A DNA stretch of 64,000 nt from Streptomyces sp. JH14 (GTDB lineage Bacteria; Actinomycetota; Actinomycetes; Streptomycetales; Streptomycetaceae), in assembly GCF_029428675.1 (NCBI RefSeq), contig NZ_JAJNEL010000001.1:1674001-1738000 (forward strand), in the 5' to 3' direction. The first letter of the stretch is position 1; each line of letters starts with the position of its first letter. The notes under the pieces are model-generated. The model saw only the letters and a list, made by a program, of their open reading frames with translations, did not search any database and had not been told where the DNA came from. A program made the position numbers and the translations under genes. This document shows positions 1 to 8,205 of the stretch, one piece after another.

Positions 1-234
1 GACGCCGTCGACGGACTTGATGGTGTTCTCGAGCGGTTCGACGACCTGCTTCTCGACCACGTCGGGCGACGCACCCTGGTAGGGCGCGAGCACCGAGACC
101 ATCGGGAGCTCGATGGTGGGCAGCAACTGCTGCTTGAGCTGCGGGATCGCGATCGCTCCGAAGACGAGCGCAACGATCGAGATCAGCCCGATCAGGGCCC
201 TTTGCGCGAGGCTGAATCTGGACAGCCAGGACAT
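1..234 (-). CDS. RND-type efflux permease, N-terminal fragment (runs off the window)
   Basis: This is the first 78 residues of an inner-membrane RND (AcrB/SwrC-like) proton-driven exporter; the rest lies beyond position 1. The translation opens with MSWLSRFSLAQRALIGL, a first membrane helix (about residues 11-31), then KQQLLPTIELPMVSV and GASPDVVEKQVVEPLE. The pattern of a short N-terminus, TM1, 'P-I-V/I-L-P' and 'gasp-VE-VV-PLE' is diagnostic of AcrB-type permeases. Substrate cannot be told from the fragment. The two-component pair just upstream on the same strand, 165 bp away, is a plausible regulator. The start is the ATG at 232-234; no better upstream start was seen. Confidence 0.85.
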   Translation of the reverse strand, partial: MSWLSRFSLAQRALIGLISIVALVFGAIAIPQLKQQLLPTIELPMVSVLAPYQGASPDVVEKQVVEPLENTIKSVDGV

Positions 235-399
235 GGGTGGGTCTCTCTTCTGTGGCTTACGCGGCAGGTGGGCGGGTGACTCGGGGACAGACCCGGCCCA
301 GATATACGATCGCTCATCCGCCGGGGCGAAAGCGTCCGTCCCAGGGTTGCATTCTTGTGCCGCGCGTACCGCGGCTGGAGTACGCCGCGTCTCCACCCG

Positions 400-1098
400 T
401 TACTCCACCCGGGGACGCACCAGGCCCGATTCGTACGCAATGACCACCAATTGCGCCCGGTCACGGGCACCCAGTTTCGCCATCGCCCGGTTCACATGGG
501 TCTTGACAGTGAGCGGACTCACCACGAGGCGTTCGGCGATCTCGTCGTTGGAGTGACCGCCCGCGACCAGGACCAGCACTTCGCGTTCGCGGACGGTGAG
601 CGCACCCAGCCGCGCGGAGTACTCGGCGGCTCTCGGCCCTTCGGGGTCCGAACTTCCGCCCTGCGCAAGGAAGGTGGCGATCAGGCCCTTGGTCGCGGCC
701 GGCGAGAGCAGCGCCTCGCCACCCGCGGCGATACGGATGGCATTGAGCAGTTCGTCCGGTTCAGCACCCTTGCCGAGGAAGCCGGACGCACCGGCCCGCA
801 GCGCCTGCACCACATACTCGTCGACCTCGAAGGTCGTGAGCATGACCACGCGTACGAGCGCCAGCCCGGGGTCGGCGCTGATCATCCGGGTGGCGGCGAG
901 CCCGTCCGTGCCCGGCATCCGGATGTCCATCAGCACCACATCGGCGCGCGCCGAGCGGGCCAGGGCCACGGCTTCGGCGCCGTCCGCGGCCTCGCCGACC
1001 ACCTGCATGTCCGGCTCCGAGTCGACCAGCACCCGGAATGCGCTGCGCAACAGCGCCTGGTCGTCGGCGAGCAGGACCCTGATGGGCGGTGGTGTCAT
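400..1098 (-). CDS. NarL/LuxR-family response regulator
   Basis: A 232-residue DNA-binding response regulator. The receiver domain (about 5-122) has the acidic pair D12-D13, the phosphoacceptor D58 in LMDIRMPGTDG and K110. A LuxR-type helix-turn-helix occupies about 165-225, with ALTVREREVLVLVAGG and NDEIAERL. It is phosphorylated by its partner kinase and acts as a transcription factor. Its ATG overlaps the stop of the kinase gene upstream (ATGA, 4 bp), so the two are translationally coupled. Targets are unknown; the RND permease gene immediately downstream on the same strand is the obvious candidate. Family call is secure. Confidence 0.93.
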   Translation of the reverse strand: MTPPPIRVLLADDQALLRSAFRVLVDSEPDMQVVGEAADGAEAVALARSARADVVLMDIRMPGTDGLAATRMISADPGLALVRVVMLTTFEVDEYVVQALRAGASGFLGKGAEPDELLNAIRIAAGGEALLSPAATKGLIATFLAQGGSSDPEGPRAAEYSARLGALTVREREVLVLVAGGHSNDEIAERLVVSPLTVKTHVNRAMAKLGARDRAQLVVIAYESGLVRPRVE

Positions 1099-2360
1099 GG
1101 GCGTTCCCCCGTCCGGCCCGCCGCATCCGGCGTCTCCGGATCTCCCGGGCGGGCCTTGACCGGCAGGATGGCATGGACCCTGAATCCGCCGCCGTACCGG
1201 GGCCCTGCGGTGAGGGTGCCGCCGAGGGCGGTGACGCGTTCACGCATCCCGAGCAGTCCGTGGCCCCCGCCGTCGTCGGCGCCCGCGCCCTCGGTCCGGC
1301 CCGTGCCGTTGTCGAGAACCGTGACCTCGGCGGTCGCCCCGACCCTTATGACGCTCACCTCGGCCTTGGCCCCGGGGCCGGCGTGCTTCTGCACATTGGT
1401 CAGCGCCTCCTGGATCACCCGGTACGCGGCCAGGTCGACAGCCGCGGGCAGCGGGGCCAGATGGTCGGCGCAGGCCACCTCGACCGGAAGACCCGCACGC
1501 CGGACCTTGTCCACCAGCTCGCCGAGGACCGCGAGTCCGGGGGCCGGTTCGGTCGGCGCCTCCGGGTCGCCGGACTGGCGCAGCAGCCCCACGGTGGCGC
1601 GGAGTTCGTTCAGTGCGGAGCGGCTGGCCTCCCGGACATGGGCGAGCGCCTCCTTGGCCTGGTCGGGGCGCTTGTCCATGACATGGGCGGCGACCCCGGC
1701 CTGCACATTGACCAGGGCGATGTGGTGGGCGACGACATCGTGCAGATCGCGGGCGATCCGCAGCCGCTCCTCGGCGACCCGGCGCCGGGCCTCCTCCTCG
1801 CGGGTGCGCTCGGCCCGTTCGGCCCGTTCCCTGATGGCGTCGATGAACGCCCGCCGGGAGCGGACGGCGTCCCCGGCCGCGCCCGCCATGCCGGTCCAGG
1901 CGAAGACCCCCAGGTTCTCCTGGCGGTACCAGGGGGACTCTCCGAAGAACATCGCGGAGGCCGTCAGCGCACCCATGGTCAGCAGGCCGACCCGCCAGGT
2001 GGTGGGCCGGTCGGTGCTGGCAGCGACCGTGTACAGCGCGATGACCACGCTCATGACCACCGGGGCGGGCGGGTCGACCAGCACGAACTCGAGGACGGAG
2101 AGCGCGCCCGTGGCCGCCAGCACCGCCATGGGGTTGCGCCGCCGCACGACGAGCACGGCAGCGCCCAGCACCATCAGGACCACACTGCTCACCTCGGGCG
2201 TGCGGGTGCCGAAGCTGGGCCCGTCCGGCGCCTTCGGGTCGGTGAACGACGCGGTGATCATCGCCGCGAGTACGGCCACGGCGAGCGCGCCGTCGAACGC
2301 GAGGGGATGGTCGCGCAGCCAGCGCCGCACGCGCAGGAGCCCGGTTCCGAGGGTGGTCAC
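1095..2360 (-). CDS. Sensor histidine kinase, NarL-system (HisKA_3 type)
   Basis: A 421-residue membrane kinase that pairs with the response regulator at 400-1098. N-terminal half: about five hydrophobic helices (roughly 25-40, 57-72, 78-93, 99-115, 125-140), with no extracytoplasmic sensor domain, so it probably senses within the membrane. A charged coiled stretch (about 170-205) leads to the dimerisation box RIARDLHDVVAHHIALV with phosphoacceptor H207. The ATPase domain has an N box (EALTNVQKHA, about 318-327) and a G box (VLDNGTG, 348-354; GLLGMRERV). The frame stays open for 61 codons upstream of GTG 2360, but that part lacks family features, so GTG 2360 is preferred. Confidence 0.9.
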   Translation of the reverse strand: MTTLGTGLLRVRRWLRDHPLAFDGALAVAVLAAMITASFTDPKAPDGPSFGTRTPEVSSVVLMVLGAAVLVVRRRNPMAVLAATGALSVLEFVLVDPPAPVVMSVVIALYTVAASTDRPTTWRVGLLTMGALTASAMFFGESPWYRQENLGVFAWTGMAGAAGDAVRSRRAFIDAIRERAERAERTREEEARRRVAEERLRIARDLHDVVAHHIALVNVQAGVAAHVMDKRPDQAKEALAHVREASRSALNELRATVGLLRQSGDPEAPTEPAPGLAVLGELVDKVRRAGLPVEVACADHLAPLPAAVDLAAYRVIQEALTNVQKHAGPGAKAEVSVIRVGATAEVTVLDNGTGRTEGAGADDGGGHGLLGMRERVTALGGTLTAGPRYGGGFRVHAILPVKARPGDPETPDAAGRTGERP

Positions 2361-2432
2361 GTCAAGCAACGGTACGGCGTGTCGCGTACGCGAACGGTCC
2401 CGCCGTCCCACGGGCCCTACGCATAACGCACC

Positions 2433-2460
2433 GATCCGGACGTTCCGATCCGGACGTTCC
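2433..2460. repeat. Two perfect tandem copies of a 14-bp unit upstream of the kinase gene
   Basis: Positions 2433-2446 and 2447-2460 are identical (unit GATCCGGACGTTCC), about 73 bp before the kinase start. On the kinase strand each copy begins with GGAAC. They could be a pair of direct-repeat operator half-sites or part of the promoter; no function is established. Confidence 0.6.
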
Positions 2461-2606
2461 GGCTCCCAGGGTTCCGGGCCCGCTTCCGTGTCCGTGGTTC
2501 CGGACGCCGTGTACCGCATGCGGCGTGCCGGCCCGGACAGCACGGTGCCCCGCGGCCGGCGGACCGGACACGGGGCACGGGGGTGCGGATGCTGGAGCGG
2601 TGGGCG

Positions 2607-2885
2607 TCAGCCGGGGATCAGACCGTCGTCGCGGAGCATGTCGCGTACCTCTTCGAGGGTGGCGTCGGGCGACGGCAGGATCAGTTCGGACGGCTCCAGG
2701 GAGTCGTCCGGCAAGGGCGTGCCGAGCTCGCGCACCCTGGCGAGGAGCGCGTGGAAGGTGGTGCGGAAACCTGCGCCGTCACCGCTCTCCATCTCGGCGA
2801 GCAGCTCGTTGTCGAGCTTGTTCAGCTCGGCAAGATGACTGTCGGCCAGCGCGAGCTGGCCCTCCCCCATGATCCGAACGATCAT
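2607..2885 (-). CDS. PspA-associated protein PspAA
   Basis: A 92-residue cytoplasmic protein starting MIVRIMGEGQLALAD. In actinobacteria this small protein is found next to pspA and is thought to act with it in the envelope-stress response; there are no pspB or pspC homologues here. It is mixed helical and acidic, with an ELNKLDNELLAEMESGD segment and a C-terminal DATLEEVRDMLRDDGLIPG. The ATG lies 10 bp after the pspA stop, so the two form an operon. The frame extends upstream into pspA but those residues are a shadow of that gene. Function is by context and family recollection. Confidence 0.8.
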   Translation of the reverse strand: MIVRIMGEGQLALADSHLAELNKLDNELLAEMESGDGAGFRTTFHALLARVRELGTPLPDDSLEPSELILPSPDATLEEVRDMLRDDGLIPG

Positions 2886-2895
2886 GACGTCCGCC

Positions 2896-3690
2896 TCACT
2901 GCTTGTCGAACTTGTGCGGGGACTGCGACGACTGCTGCTGGGCGGCGTCCTGCGAACCGCCCTCGATGGCCTGCTGCGGGGCGGAGCCACCGGCCAGTTC
3001 GGCCTTCATGCGCTGCAGCTCCAGCTCCACATCCGTACCACCGGAGATCCGGTCCAGCTCTGCGGCGATGTCGTCCTTGGCCGTGCCGGTCGGGTCGTCG
3101 AGTGCGCCGGAGGCGAGCAGCTCGTCGATCGCACCGGCGCGCGCCTGCAGCTGCTGGGTCTTGTCCTCGGCCCGCTGGATCGCCAGGCCGACGTCACCCA
3201 TCTCCTCGGAGATCCCGGAGAACGCCTCGCCGATCCGGGTCTGCGCCTGGGCGGCGGTGTAGGTGGCCTTGATGGTCTCCTTCTTGGTGCGGAAGGCGTC
3301 GACCTTGGCCTGCAGCCGCTGGGCCGCGAGAGTGAGCTTCTCCTCCTCGCCCTGCAGCGTCGAGTGCTGCGTCTCCAGATCGGTGACCTGCTGCTGGAGG
3401 GCGGCCCGCCGGGACAGCGCCTCGCGGGCCAGGTCCTCGCGGCCGAGCGCGAGTGCCTTGCGGCCCTGGTCCTCCAGCTTGGACGTCTGGCCCTGCAGCT
3501 GGTTCAGCTGCAGCTCCAGGCGCTTGCGCGAGGTCGCCACGTCGGCAACACCGCGGCGCACCTTCTGAAGCAGCTCCAGCTGCTTCTGGTACGAGTAATC
3601 GAGGGTCTCGCGCGGATCCTCGGCCCGGTCAAGGGCCTTGTTTGCCTTCGCGCGGAAGATCATCCCCATACGCTTCATGACACCGCTCAT
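2896..3690 (-). CDS. pspA: PspA/IM30 (Vipp1) family membrane-stress protein
   Basis: A 264-residue ESCRT-III-like protein that coats and stabilises the inner face of the cytoplasmic membrane under stress. The start MSGVMKRMGMIFRAKANKALDR followed by AEDPRETL matches the amphipathic first helix and the 'AEDP' motif of the family. Almost the whole chain (about 25-215) is coiled coil rich in Q, L, E and K. The tail (about 240-264) is a disordered Q/S-rich stretch ending SPHKFDKQ. ATG 3690 is taken as the start; an internal ATG at 3678 (MKRMG) is possible. A -10 box lies about 55 bp upstream. Confidence 0.92.
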   Translation of the reverse strand: MSGVMKRMGMIFRAKANKALDRAEDPRETLDYSYQKQLELLQKVRRGVADVATSRKRLELQLNQLQGQTSKLEDQGRKALALGREDLAREALSRRAALQQQVTDLETQHSTLQGEEEKLTLAAQRLQAKVDAFRTKKETIKATYTAAQAQTRIGEAFSGISEEMGDVGLAIQRAEDKTQQLQARAGAIDELLASGALDDPTGTAKDDIAAELDRISGGTDVELELQRMKAELAGGSAPQQAIEGGSQDAAQQQSSQSPHKFDKQ

Positions 3691-3745
3691 GGGCTTCGCG
3701 CGCCCCCTTCTGACGGAACTGGGCTCCAGCACTCCAACAGAACCC

Positions 3746-3751
3746 ACAGTA
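3746..3751 (-). promoter_or_regulatory. Candidate -10 box for pspA
   Basis: On the minus strand the hexamer reads TACTGT (TANNNT) 55 bp before the pspA start. No good -35 is visible at 17-18 bp, so an activator-dependent or alternative-sigma promoter is possible. Confidence 0.35.
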
Positions 3752-3961
3752 CGGGCCCTGTCTCCATTACCGCACTGTTCGAGCAAGGATGGGGTCCTCC
3801 CCAAGGACGACTGCTGCCGGTCACAGCTCCGGCCCAGGGAGTAGGTGGCCGTCGGGGAAACCGGTGGCAACGTCCGTTCTGCCCCTGTCGGTACACGTGT
3901 GAGGACGCAGGCCGTTGCCGGATCGTTCCCGACCGGCCTGGGGTCCTCGCGGCGGACCCCG

Positions 3962-3967
3962 TACCCT
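3962..3967 (+). promoter_or_regulatory. -10 box giving a probable leaderless transcript
   Basis: TACCCT sits 8 nt before the GTG at 3976 and there is no Shine-Dalgarno sequence in between. A transcript starting 6-8 nt after the box would begin at the start codon. Confidence 0.5.
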
Positions 3968-3975
3968 TGGGTTTT

Positions 3976-4575
3976 GTGTTCCGTAGCCGTTCGAAGGAAG
4001 AGAAGGCGTCCACCTCCAAGGTGACGGCCGACCTCTCCACGCAGCCCCGCGACCCGCAGGCCCCCAAAGGTCGCCCCACCCCCAAGCGCAGCGACGCCCA
4101 GTCGCAGCGCCGTCGTGCCTCCAGTGGCGCGCCGCTCGACCGCAAGGAGGCCATGAAGCGCCAGCGCGAAGCGCGCCGCGTGGACATGGCCAAGCAGCGC
4201 GAGGCGCTCGCCAGTGGCGACGAGCGCTATCTGCCGGCCCGTGACAAGGGCCCGGTGCGGCGCTTCGTCCGGGATTTCGTGGACTCACGCTTCTGCATCG
4301 CGGAGTTCTTCCTGCCGCTCGCGGTGATCATTCTGATCCTCAGCGTGATCCAGGTGCAGAACATCCAGAACATCTCGCTGCTGCTCTGGCTCGGCGTGAT
4401 CGTGCTGATCGTCATCGACTCGATCGGTCTCACGTTCCGGCTGAGGAAGCAGCTGAACGAGCGCTTCCCCGATACGCCGAAGCGCGGCGCGGTCGCCTAC
4501 GGCCTGATGCGCACCCTTCAGATGCGTCGCCTCCGCCTGCCGAAGCCGCAGGTCAAGCGCGGAGAGCGGCCCTGA
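3976..4575 (+). CDS. DUF3043 family membrane protein
   Basis: A 199-residue protein common in actinomycetes, divergent from pspA. The first 90 residues are highly charged and disordered (many K, R, S, P, Q; for example DRKEAMKRQREARR). ARDKGPVRRFVRDFVDSR (about 96-113) is followed by two membrane helices (about 118-134 and 140-158; LPLAVIILILSVI and LWLGVIVLIVIDSIGL), then a basic cytoplasmic tail. Molecular role is unknown. GTG 3976 is chosen because of the -10 box just before it and because the upstream frame looks non-coding. Confidence 0.8.
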   Translation: MFRSRSKEEKASTSKVTADLSTQPRDPQAPKGRPTPKRSDAQSQRRRASSGAPLDRKEAMKRQREARRVDMAKQREALASGDERYLPARDKGPVRRFVRDFVDSRFCIAEFFLPLAVIILILSVIQVQNIQNISLLLWLGVIVLIVIDSIGLTFRLRKQLNERFPDTPKRGAVAYGLMRTLQMRRLRLPKPQVKRGERP

Positions 4576-4592
4576 GCACGGAAGTCTCCGGC

Positions 4593-5417
4593 TTGACCGG
4601 CATCCCCTCCGGCGGTCCGTCGGGCCGGGGCGGCACAGGATTCTCCGGGGCCGCTCCCGTGTGGCTCAGGGGACTCGGCGGACTGCGCAACGTCGTCCGC
4701 CAGGAGCTGGTCGCACGGCAGCTCGACGAGCAGATAGCCGGACGCTTCCCGGTCGGGCAGCGACTGCGGGTGCTCGACGTGGGCATGGGGCAGGGCACCC
4801 AGGCGCTGCGGCTGGCCCGGGCCGGTCATACGGTGACCGGTCTGGAGTCCGACCCCGAGATGCTGCGCGTGGCCCGCGAGGCGCTCGCCCGTGAGCCCGC
4901 GGGCATCCGCGAGCGGGTCCGGCTGGTCGAGGGCGAAGGCCTGGAGACCGGGGTGCACTTCCTGCCGGGCAGCTTCGATGTGGTGCTCTGCCACGGCGTG
5001 CTGATGTACGTCGCGGAGCCGGACGCGATGCTGGCGGGCCTGGCCCGGATGCTGGCGCCCGGCGGCCTGCTGTCCCTGCTCGTACGGAACGGGGACGCGC
5101 TGGCCATGCGGGCCGGTGTCGCCGGGGACTGGGACGCGGCGCTGGCCGCGTTCGACACGGACGCGTACACCAACCGGCTGGGGCTGACCGTCCGGGCCGA
5201 CCGGCTGGACGCCCTCACCGCGACGCTCGCGGGGATCGCCGCGCCGCTGCACGCCTGGTACGGCGTGCGGATCTTCACCGACCAGGTGAGCAACGACGTG
5301 GAACTGCCGGCCGCGGCGGAGCTCGACCGGGTGCTGGCGGCGGAGGACCGGGCCGGCCGGACGGATCCGTACCGCCGGGTGGCTGCACTGCTCCATCTGT
5401 GCGGGGTGCGCGGCTAG
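4593..5417 (+). CDS. Class I SAM-dependent methyltransferase
   Basis: About 274 residues. The SAM-binding motif I is LRVLDVGMGQGTQALRLA (about 52-69), followed by the acidic end of strand 2 (VTGLESD) and motif FDVVLCHGVLMYV with the following P-D-A-M-L-A segment, typical of the Methyltransf_11/25 fold. The methyl acceptor is not predictable. It follows the DUF3043 gene by 17 bp and is probably co-transcribed. The start is uncertain: TTG 4593 is the earliest in-frame codon after the upstream stop with reasonable spacing, and a GTG near 4660 (reading WLRGLGGLRNVVR) is an alternative. Confidence 0.75.
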   Translation: MTGIPSGGPSGRGGTGFSGAAPVWLRGLGGLRNVVRQELVARQLDEQIAGRFPVGQRLRVLDVGMGQGTQALRLARAGHTVTGLESDPEMLRVAREALAREPAGIRERVRLVEGEGLETGVHFLPGSFDVVLCHGVLMYVAEPDAMLAGLARMLAPGGLLSLLVRNGDALAMRAGVAGDWDAALAAFDTDAYTNRLGLTVRADRLDALTATLAGIAAPLHAWYGVRIFTDQVSNDVELPAAAELDRVLAAEDRAGRTDPYRRVAALLHLCGVRG

Positions 5418-5510
5418 GCTGCAGCGCCGGAGGCTGCAGGCCGCAGGACAGTCCACCCGATCGGCCGCGCCCAACAGGTCCCCAATAGGATTAAAAGCAA
5501 CAATCCGGAC

Positions 5511-6593
5511 ATGGATGCATCTCACTCCCGCCGTCGTGCGTACCGATTGCTGCTGCCTCTGACCGCAGGTCTCTGCGCAACCGTGCTCATGAGCGGCTGC
5601 TCCGGCTCGACATCGAAGTCGTCGCCGGCCACGAAGTCGAGCACGCAGCAGAGGGCGAACACCCGGGCCGCCGGGGATCTTCAGGCCGAGTACCAGGCCG
5701 TCATCAGGGACGTGCTGCCGTCGGTCGTGCAGATCGACGCCTCCAACAGTCTCGGCTCGGGCATCGTCTACGACGACAAGGGCCATATCGTCACCAATGC
5801 CCATGTGATCGGCGACGAGAGCACCTTCAAGGTCACTGTCGCCACCGGCGAGAAGGTACTGAACGCCTCGCTGGTCGCCGCCTATCCGCAGCAGGACCTG
5901 GCCGTCATCAAGCTCGACGAGGTGCCGAGCGGGCTGGAGCCGGCCAAGTTCGGTGACTCGGAGAAGGTCGAGGTCGGCCAGATCGTGCTGGCGATGGGCT
6001 CGCCGCTCGGGCTCTCCAGCAGCGTCACCCAGGGCATCGTGTCGGCGGTCGGCAGGACCGTGAGCGAGAGCCGTGCGGGCGGCGGCACCGGGGCGACCAT
6101 CGCCAACATGGTGCAGACCTCGGCGGCGATCAACCCGGGCAACAGCGGCGGCGCGCTGGTCAACCTGAACAGTGAGGTGATCGGCATCCCGACACTGGGT
6201 GCGGTGGACCCGCAGATGGGGGACACGGCGGCACCGGGCATCGGCTTCGCGATCCCCGCCTCGATGGTGACCACGGTGGCCGACCAGATCGTCAAGAACG
6301 GCAAGGTCACCGACTCGGGCCGGGCGGCCCTGAACATCACCGGCCGCACGGTCGTCGACGACAACTACCAGCCGGCCGGGGTCGCCCTGGTCACCGTCAC
6401 CAAGGACGGCGCCGCGGACGACGCGGGGCTGCGGGCCGGCGACATCATCACGAAGATCGACGACACGAAGGTCACGACGATCACCTCGCTGTCGGAGGCA
6501 CTGGCCGTCGACAAGCCGGGCCAGAAGGTCACGCTGACGTTCCTGCGCGACGGCGCGCAGAAGAAGGCGCAGGTCACCCTCGGCGAGATCTGA
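5511..6593 (+). CDS. HtrA/DegP-like serine protease, predicted lipoprotein with PDZ domain
   Basis: A 360-residue envelope protease. The signal peptide (RRRAYRLLLPLTAGLCATV) ends in lipobox LMSGC, so C30 is the likely lipidated residue and the enzyme is anchored to the outer face of the membrane. A low-complexity S/T/K linker (31-52) leads to a trypsin-like domain with H98 (TNAHVIG), D129 (QQDLAVIKLD) and S212 (NPGNSGGALVN). A PDZ domain fills about 270-355. HtrA proteases degrade misfolded exported proteins, which fits the neighbouring psp genes. A TAGGAT -10 box lies at 5486-5491; a strong terminator follows the gene. Confidence 0.92.
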   Translation: MDASHSRRRAYRLLLPLTAGLCATVLMSGCSGSTSKSSPATKSSTQQRANTRAAGDLQAEYQAVIRDVLPSVVQIDASNSLGSGIVYDDKGHIVTNAHVIGDESTFKVTVATGEKVLNASLVAAYPQQDLAVIKLDEVPSGLEPAKFGDSEKVEVGQIVLAMGSPLGLSSSVTQGIVSAVGRTVSESRAGGGTGATIANMVQTSAAINPGNSGGALVNLNSEVIGIPTLGAVDPQMGDTAAPGIGFAIPASMVTTVADQIVKNGKVTDSGRAALNITGRTVVDDNYQPAGVALVTVTKDGAADDAGLRAGDIITKIDDTKVTTITSLSEALAVDKPGQKVTLTFLRDGAQKKAQVTLGEI

Positions 6594-6613
6594 CCGTCCG
6601 GACGCTTACGCAC

Positions 6614-6650
6614 GGGACCCCGGGTGCCGGACAACGGCACCCGGGGTCCC
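6614..6650. terminator. Bidirectional terminator, 15-bp perfect stem
   Basis: Arms 6614-6628 and 6636-6650 (GGGACCCCGGGTGCC and complement) with a 7-nt loop and no T-tract. It lies between the convergent protease gene and the 69-residue gene. Confidence 0.85.
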
Positions 6651-6663
6651 GGCATGTGACGGG

Positions 6664-6873
6664 TCAGCCCTGGTCGGCCTGGAGGCTCATCGGACCGTAG
6701 ATCTTCGTCGTGTCCTCGAACAGCGTCACCTGGTCCGCACCACCGTCGAGGAGCTCCTTCCAGAACTCACCGATCCACGACTCCGCATCGCCCTGGGTCG
6801 TGAATTCCTCCGGCTGCAGGGCCGGCTCCGTCTCCGTACCGTCGGACTTCTCGAACCGCCACGTCCACGCCAT
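6664..6873 (-). CDS. Conserved hypothetical protein, 69 aa
   Basis: A small acidic cytoplasmic protein (MAWTWRFEKSDGTETEPAL...). A clear Shine-Dalgarno (AGGAGG, 5 nt before the ATG on the minus strand) and codon use with G/C in third positions support it. No catalytic motif is visible. The tryptophans and the GDAESWIGEFWKELLDGGA segment look like a folded helical mini-domain. Small proteins of this appearance are widespread in Streptomyces, but I do not know a function. It is convergent with the protease and divergent from cobU. Confidence 0.75.
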   Translation of the reverse strand: MAWTWRFEKSDGTETEPALQPEEFTTQGDAESWIGEFWKELLDGGADQVTLFEDTTKIYGPMSLQADQG

Positions 6874-6969
6874 GTCCGCCTCCTGAGTCCCGTTGCTGCC
6901 CGCAGCCTAGTAGCTGAAAGGGCAGGGTTGGTCGCGCAGTCGGCGCGGGGACGCGGGAGTATCAGGAGC

Positions 6970-8172
6970 GTGGAACTGACTCTGCTCGGCACCGGAGCCC
7001 CCGACGGGCTGCCTCGTCCCGATTGTCCGTGCGCCGCCTGCGCCGCCGCCCGCGGGGCGCGGGCGCGGGCCGCGACCTCGTTGCTGGTCGACGATGCGCT
7101 GCTGCTCGATCTCACTCCGGGGGCCGTGTTCGCCGCCGCCCGTGCGGGGCATTCGCTGACCGGCGTACGGCAGGTCCTGCTCACCCATCCGCACGACGGG
7201 CCGGCCGTGGAGCTGCCCGCCGGGCTGCCCGCGGCCGGACGGGTGCCGGACGGACAGGAGCTGACGCTGATCAGCGGGCACCGGATCCGGGCGGTGCCGA
7301 TGGACGCCCCGGGAACGGGGTACGAGGTGACGGCCCCGGAGGGCGAGCGGTTGCTGTACATGCCGCCGGGCGCCGCTCCCGCCGGTCTCGCGGACCGGAT
7401 GGCCGTCCCGTACGACATGGTGGTCGGCGATGTGACGGGGCGACCGGACGCGGTGGCCCGGCTGCGGGCCGTCGAGGCGATCGGGCCCGCCACCGAGGTG
7501 ATCGCCGTCCATGTCGACCACGACGCACCGCCCGGCCCCGAGCTGGACCGGCGGCTCGCCGCGTCCGGCGCCCGGACCGTGCCGGACGGGACGACGCTGG
7601 TGGTCGGCGAGTACCACGCCGTACCGGACGTCCCGCGGCGCACACTGGTGACGGGCGGTGCTCGGTCCGGGAAGTCGGTGGAGGCCGAGCGGCGTCTCGA
7701 GACGTTCCCGGAGGTGGTGTACGTGGCGACCGGCGGCGGCCAAGACGGCGACGCGGAGTGGGCGGCCCGGATCGGGCTGCACCGGGAGCGCAGGCCGGCC
7801 GCCTGGCGCACCGAGGAGACGTGCGAGCTGGCGGAGCTGCTGGAGTCGGACGGGCCGCCGCTGCTGATCGACTGCCTGTCCCTGTGGCTGACGGACGCGA
7901 TGGACCGGGTGGACGCCTGGTCCGACGAGGCATGGGCGAACGGCGGTGAGACGGCGCTGCGCAAGCGGGTCGCCGAGCTGGTCGGCGCGGTGCGCGGCAC
8001 GCGCCGTACCGTCGTCGCCGTGACCAATGAGGTCGGTTCGGGCGTGGTGCCCGCGACGGCCTCCGGGCGGCGCTTCCGGGACGAGCTGGGACGGCTGAAC
8101 GCGGCGTTCGCCGACGAGTGCGAGCACGTCCTGCTGGTGGTGGCCGGGCAGACCGTGACGCTGCGCGGCTGA
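6970..8172 (+). CDS. cobU: Adenosylcobinamide kinase / adenosylcobinamide-phosphate guanylyltransferase fused to a beta-lactamase-like domain
   Basis: A 400-residue two-domain protein. The C-terminal half (about 223-400) is CobU, which phosphorylates adenosylcobinamide and then adds GMP in cobalamin nucleotide-loop assembly. It has the P-loop GGARSGKS (229-236), the segment RIGLHRERRPAAW with H271 at the position of the guanylylated histidine, LIDCLSLWL and TNEVGSGVVP. The N-terminal 215 residues start ELTLLGTGAPDGLPRP and resemble a metallo-beta-lactamase fold, but the metal motif is degenerate (LTHPHDG at 71-77 instead of HxHxDH). GTG 6970 is chosen by domain start; AGGAG lies only 1 nt before it, so translation signals are odd. 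Confidence 0.9.
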   Translation: MELTLLGTGAPDGLPRPDCPCAACAAARGARARAATSLLVDDALLLDLTPGAVFAAARAGHSLTGVRQVLLTHPHDGPAVELPAGLPAAGRVPDGQELTLISGHRIRAVPMDAPGTGYEVTAPEGERLLYMPPGAAPAGLADRMAVPYDMVVGDVTGRPDAVARLRAVEAIGPATEVIAVHVDHDAPPGPELDRRLAASGARTVPDGTTLVVGEYHAVPDVPRRTLVTGGARSGKSVEAERRLETFPEVVYVATGGGQDGDAEWAARIGLHRERRPAAWRTEETCELAELLESDGPPLLIDCLSLWLTDAMDRVDAWSDEAWANGGETALRKRVAELVGAVRGTRRTVVAVTNEVGSGVVPATASGRRFRDELGRLNAAFADECEHVLLVVAGQTVTLRG

Positions 8173-8205
8173 GCGGACAGGACGACGGAGCGGGAAGGAC
8201 CGGAC

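Noticed and set aside
355..2838. 827-codon plus-strand open frame opposite the two-component genes
   Set aside because: Composition is R/P/G/A/S-rich with no domain; it is the complement of the response regulator and kinase, which have full motifs.
6874..6969. Cobalamin riboswitch upstream of cobU
   Set aside because: The gap is only 96 bp and no B12-box-like or paired core was seen; none seen before cobT or cobS either.
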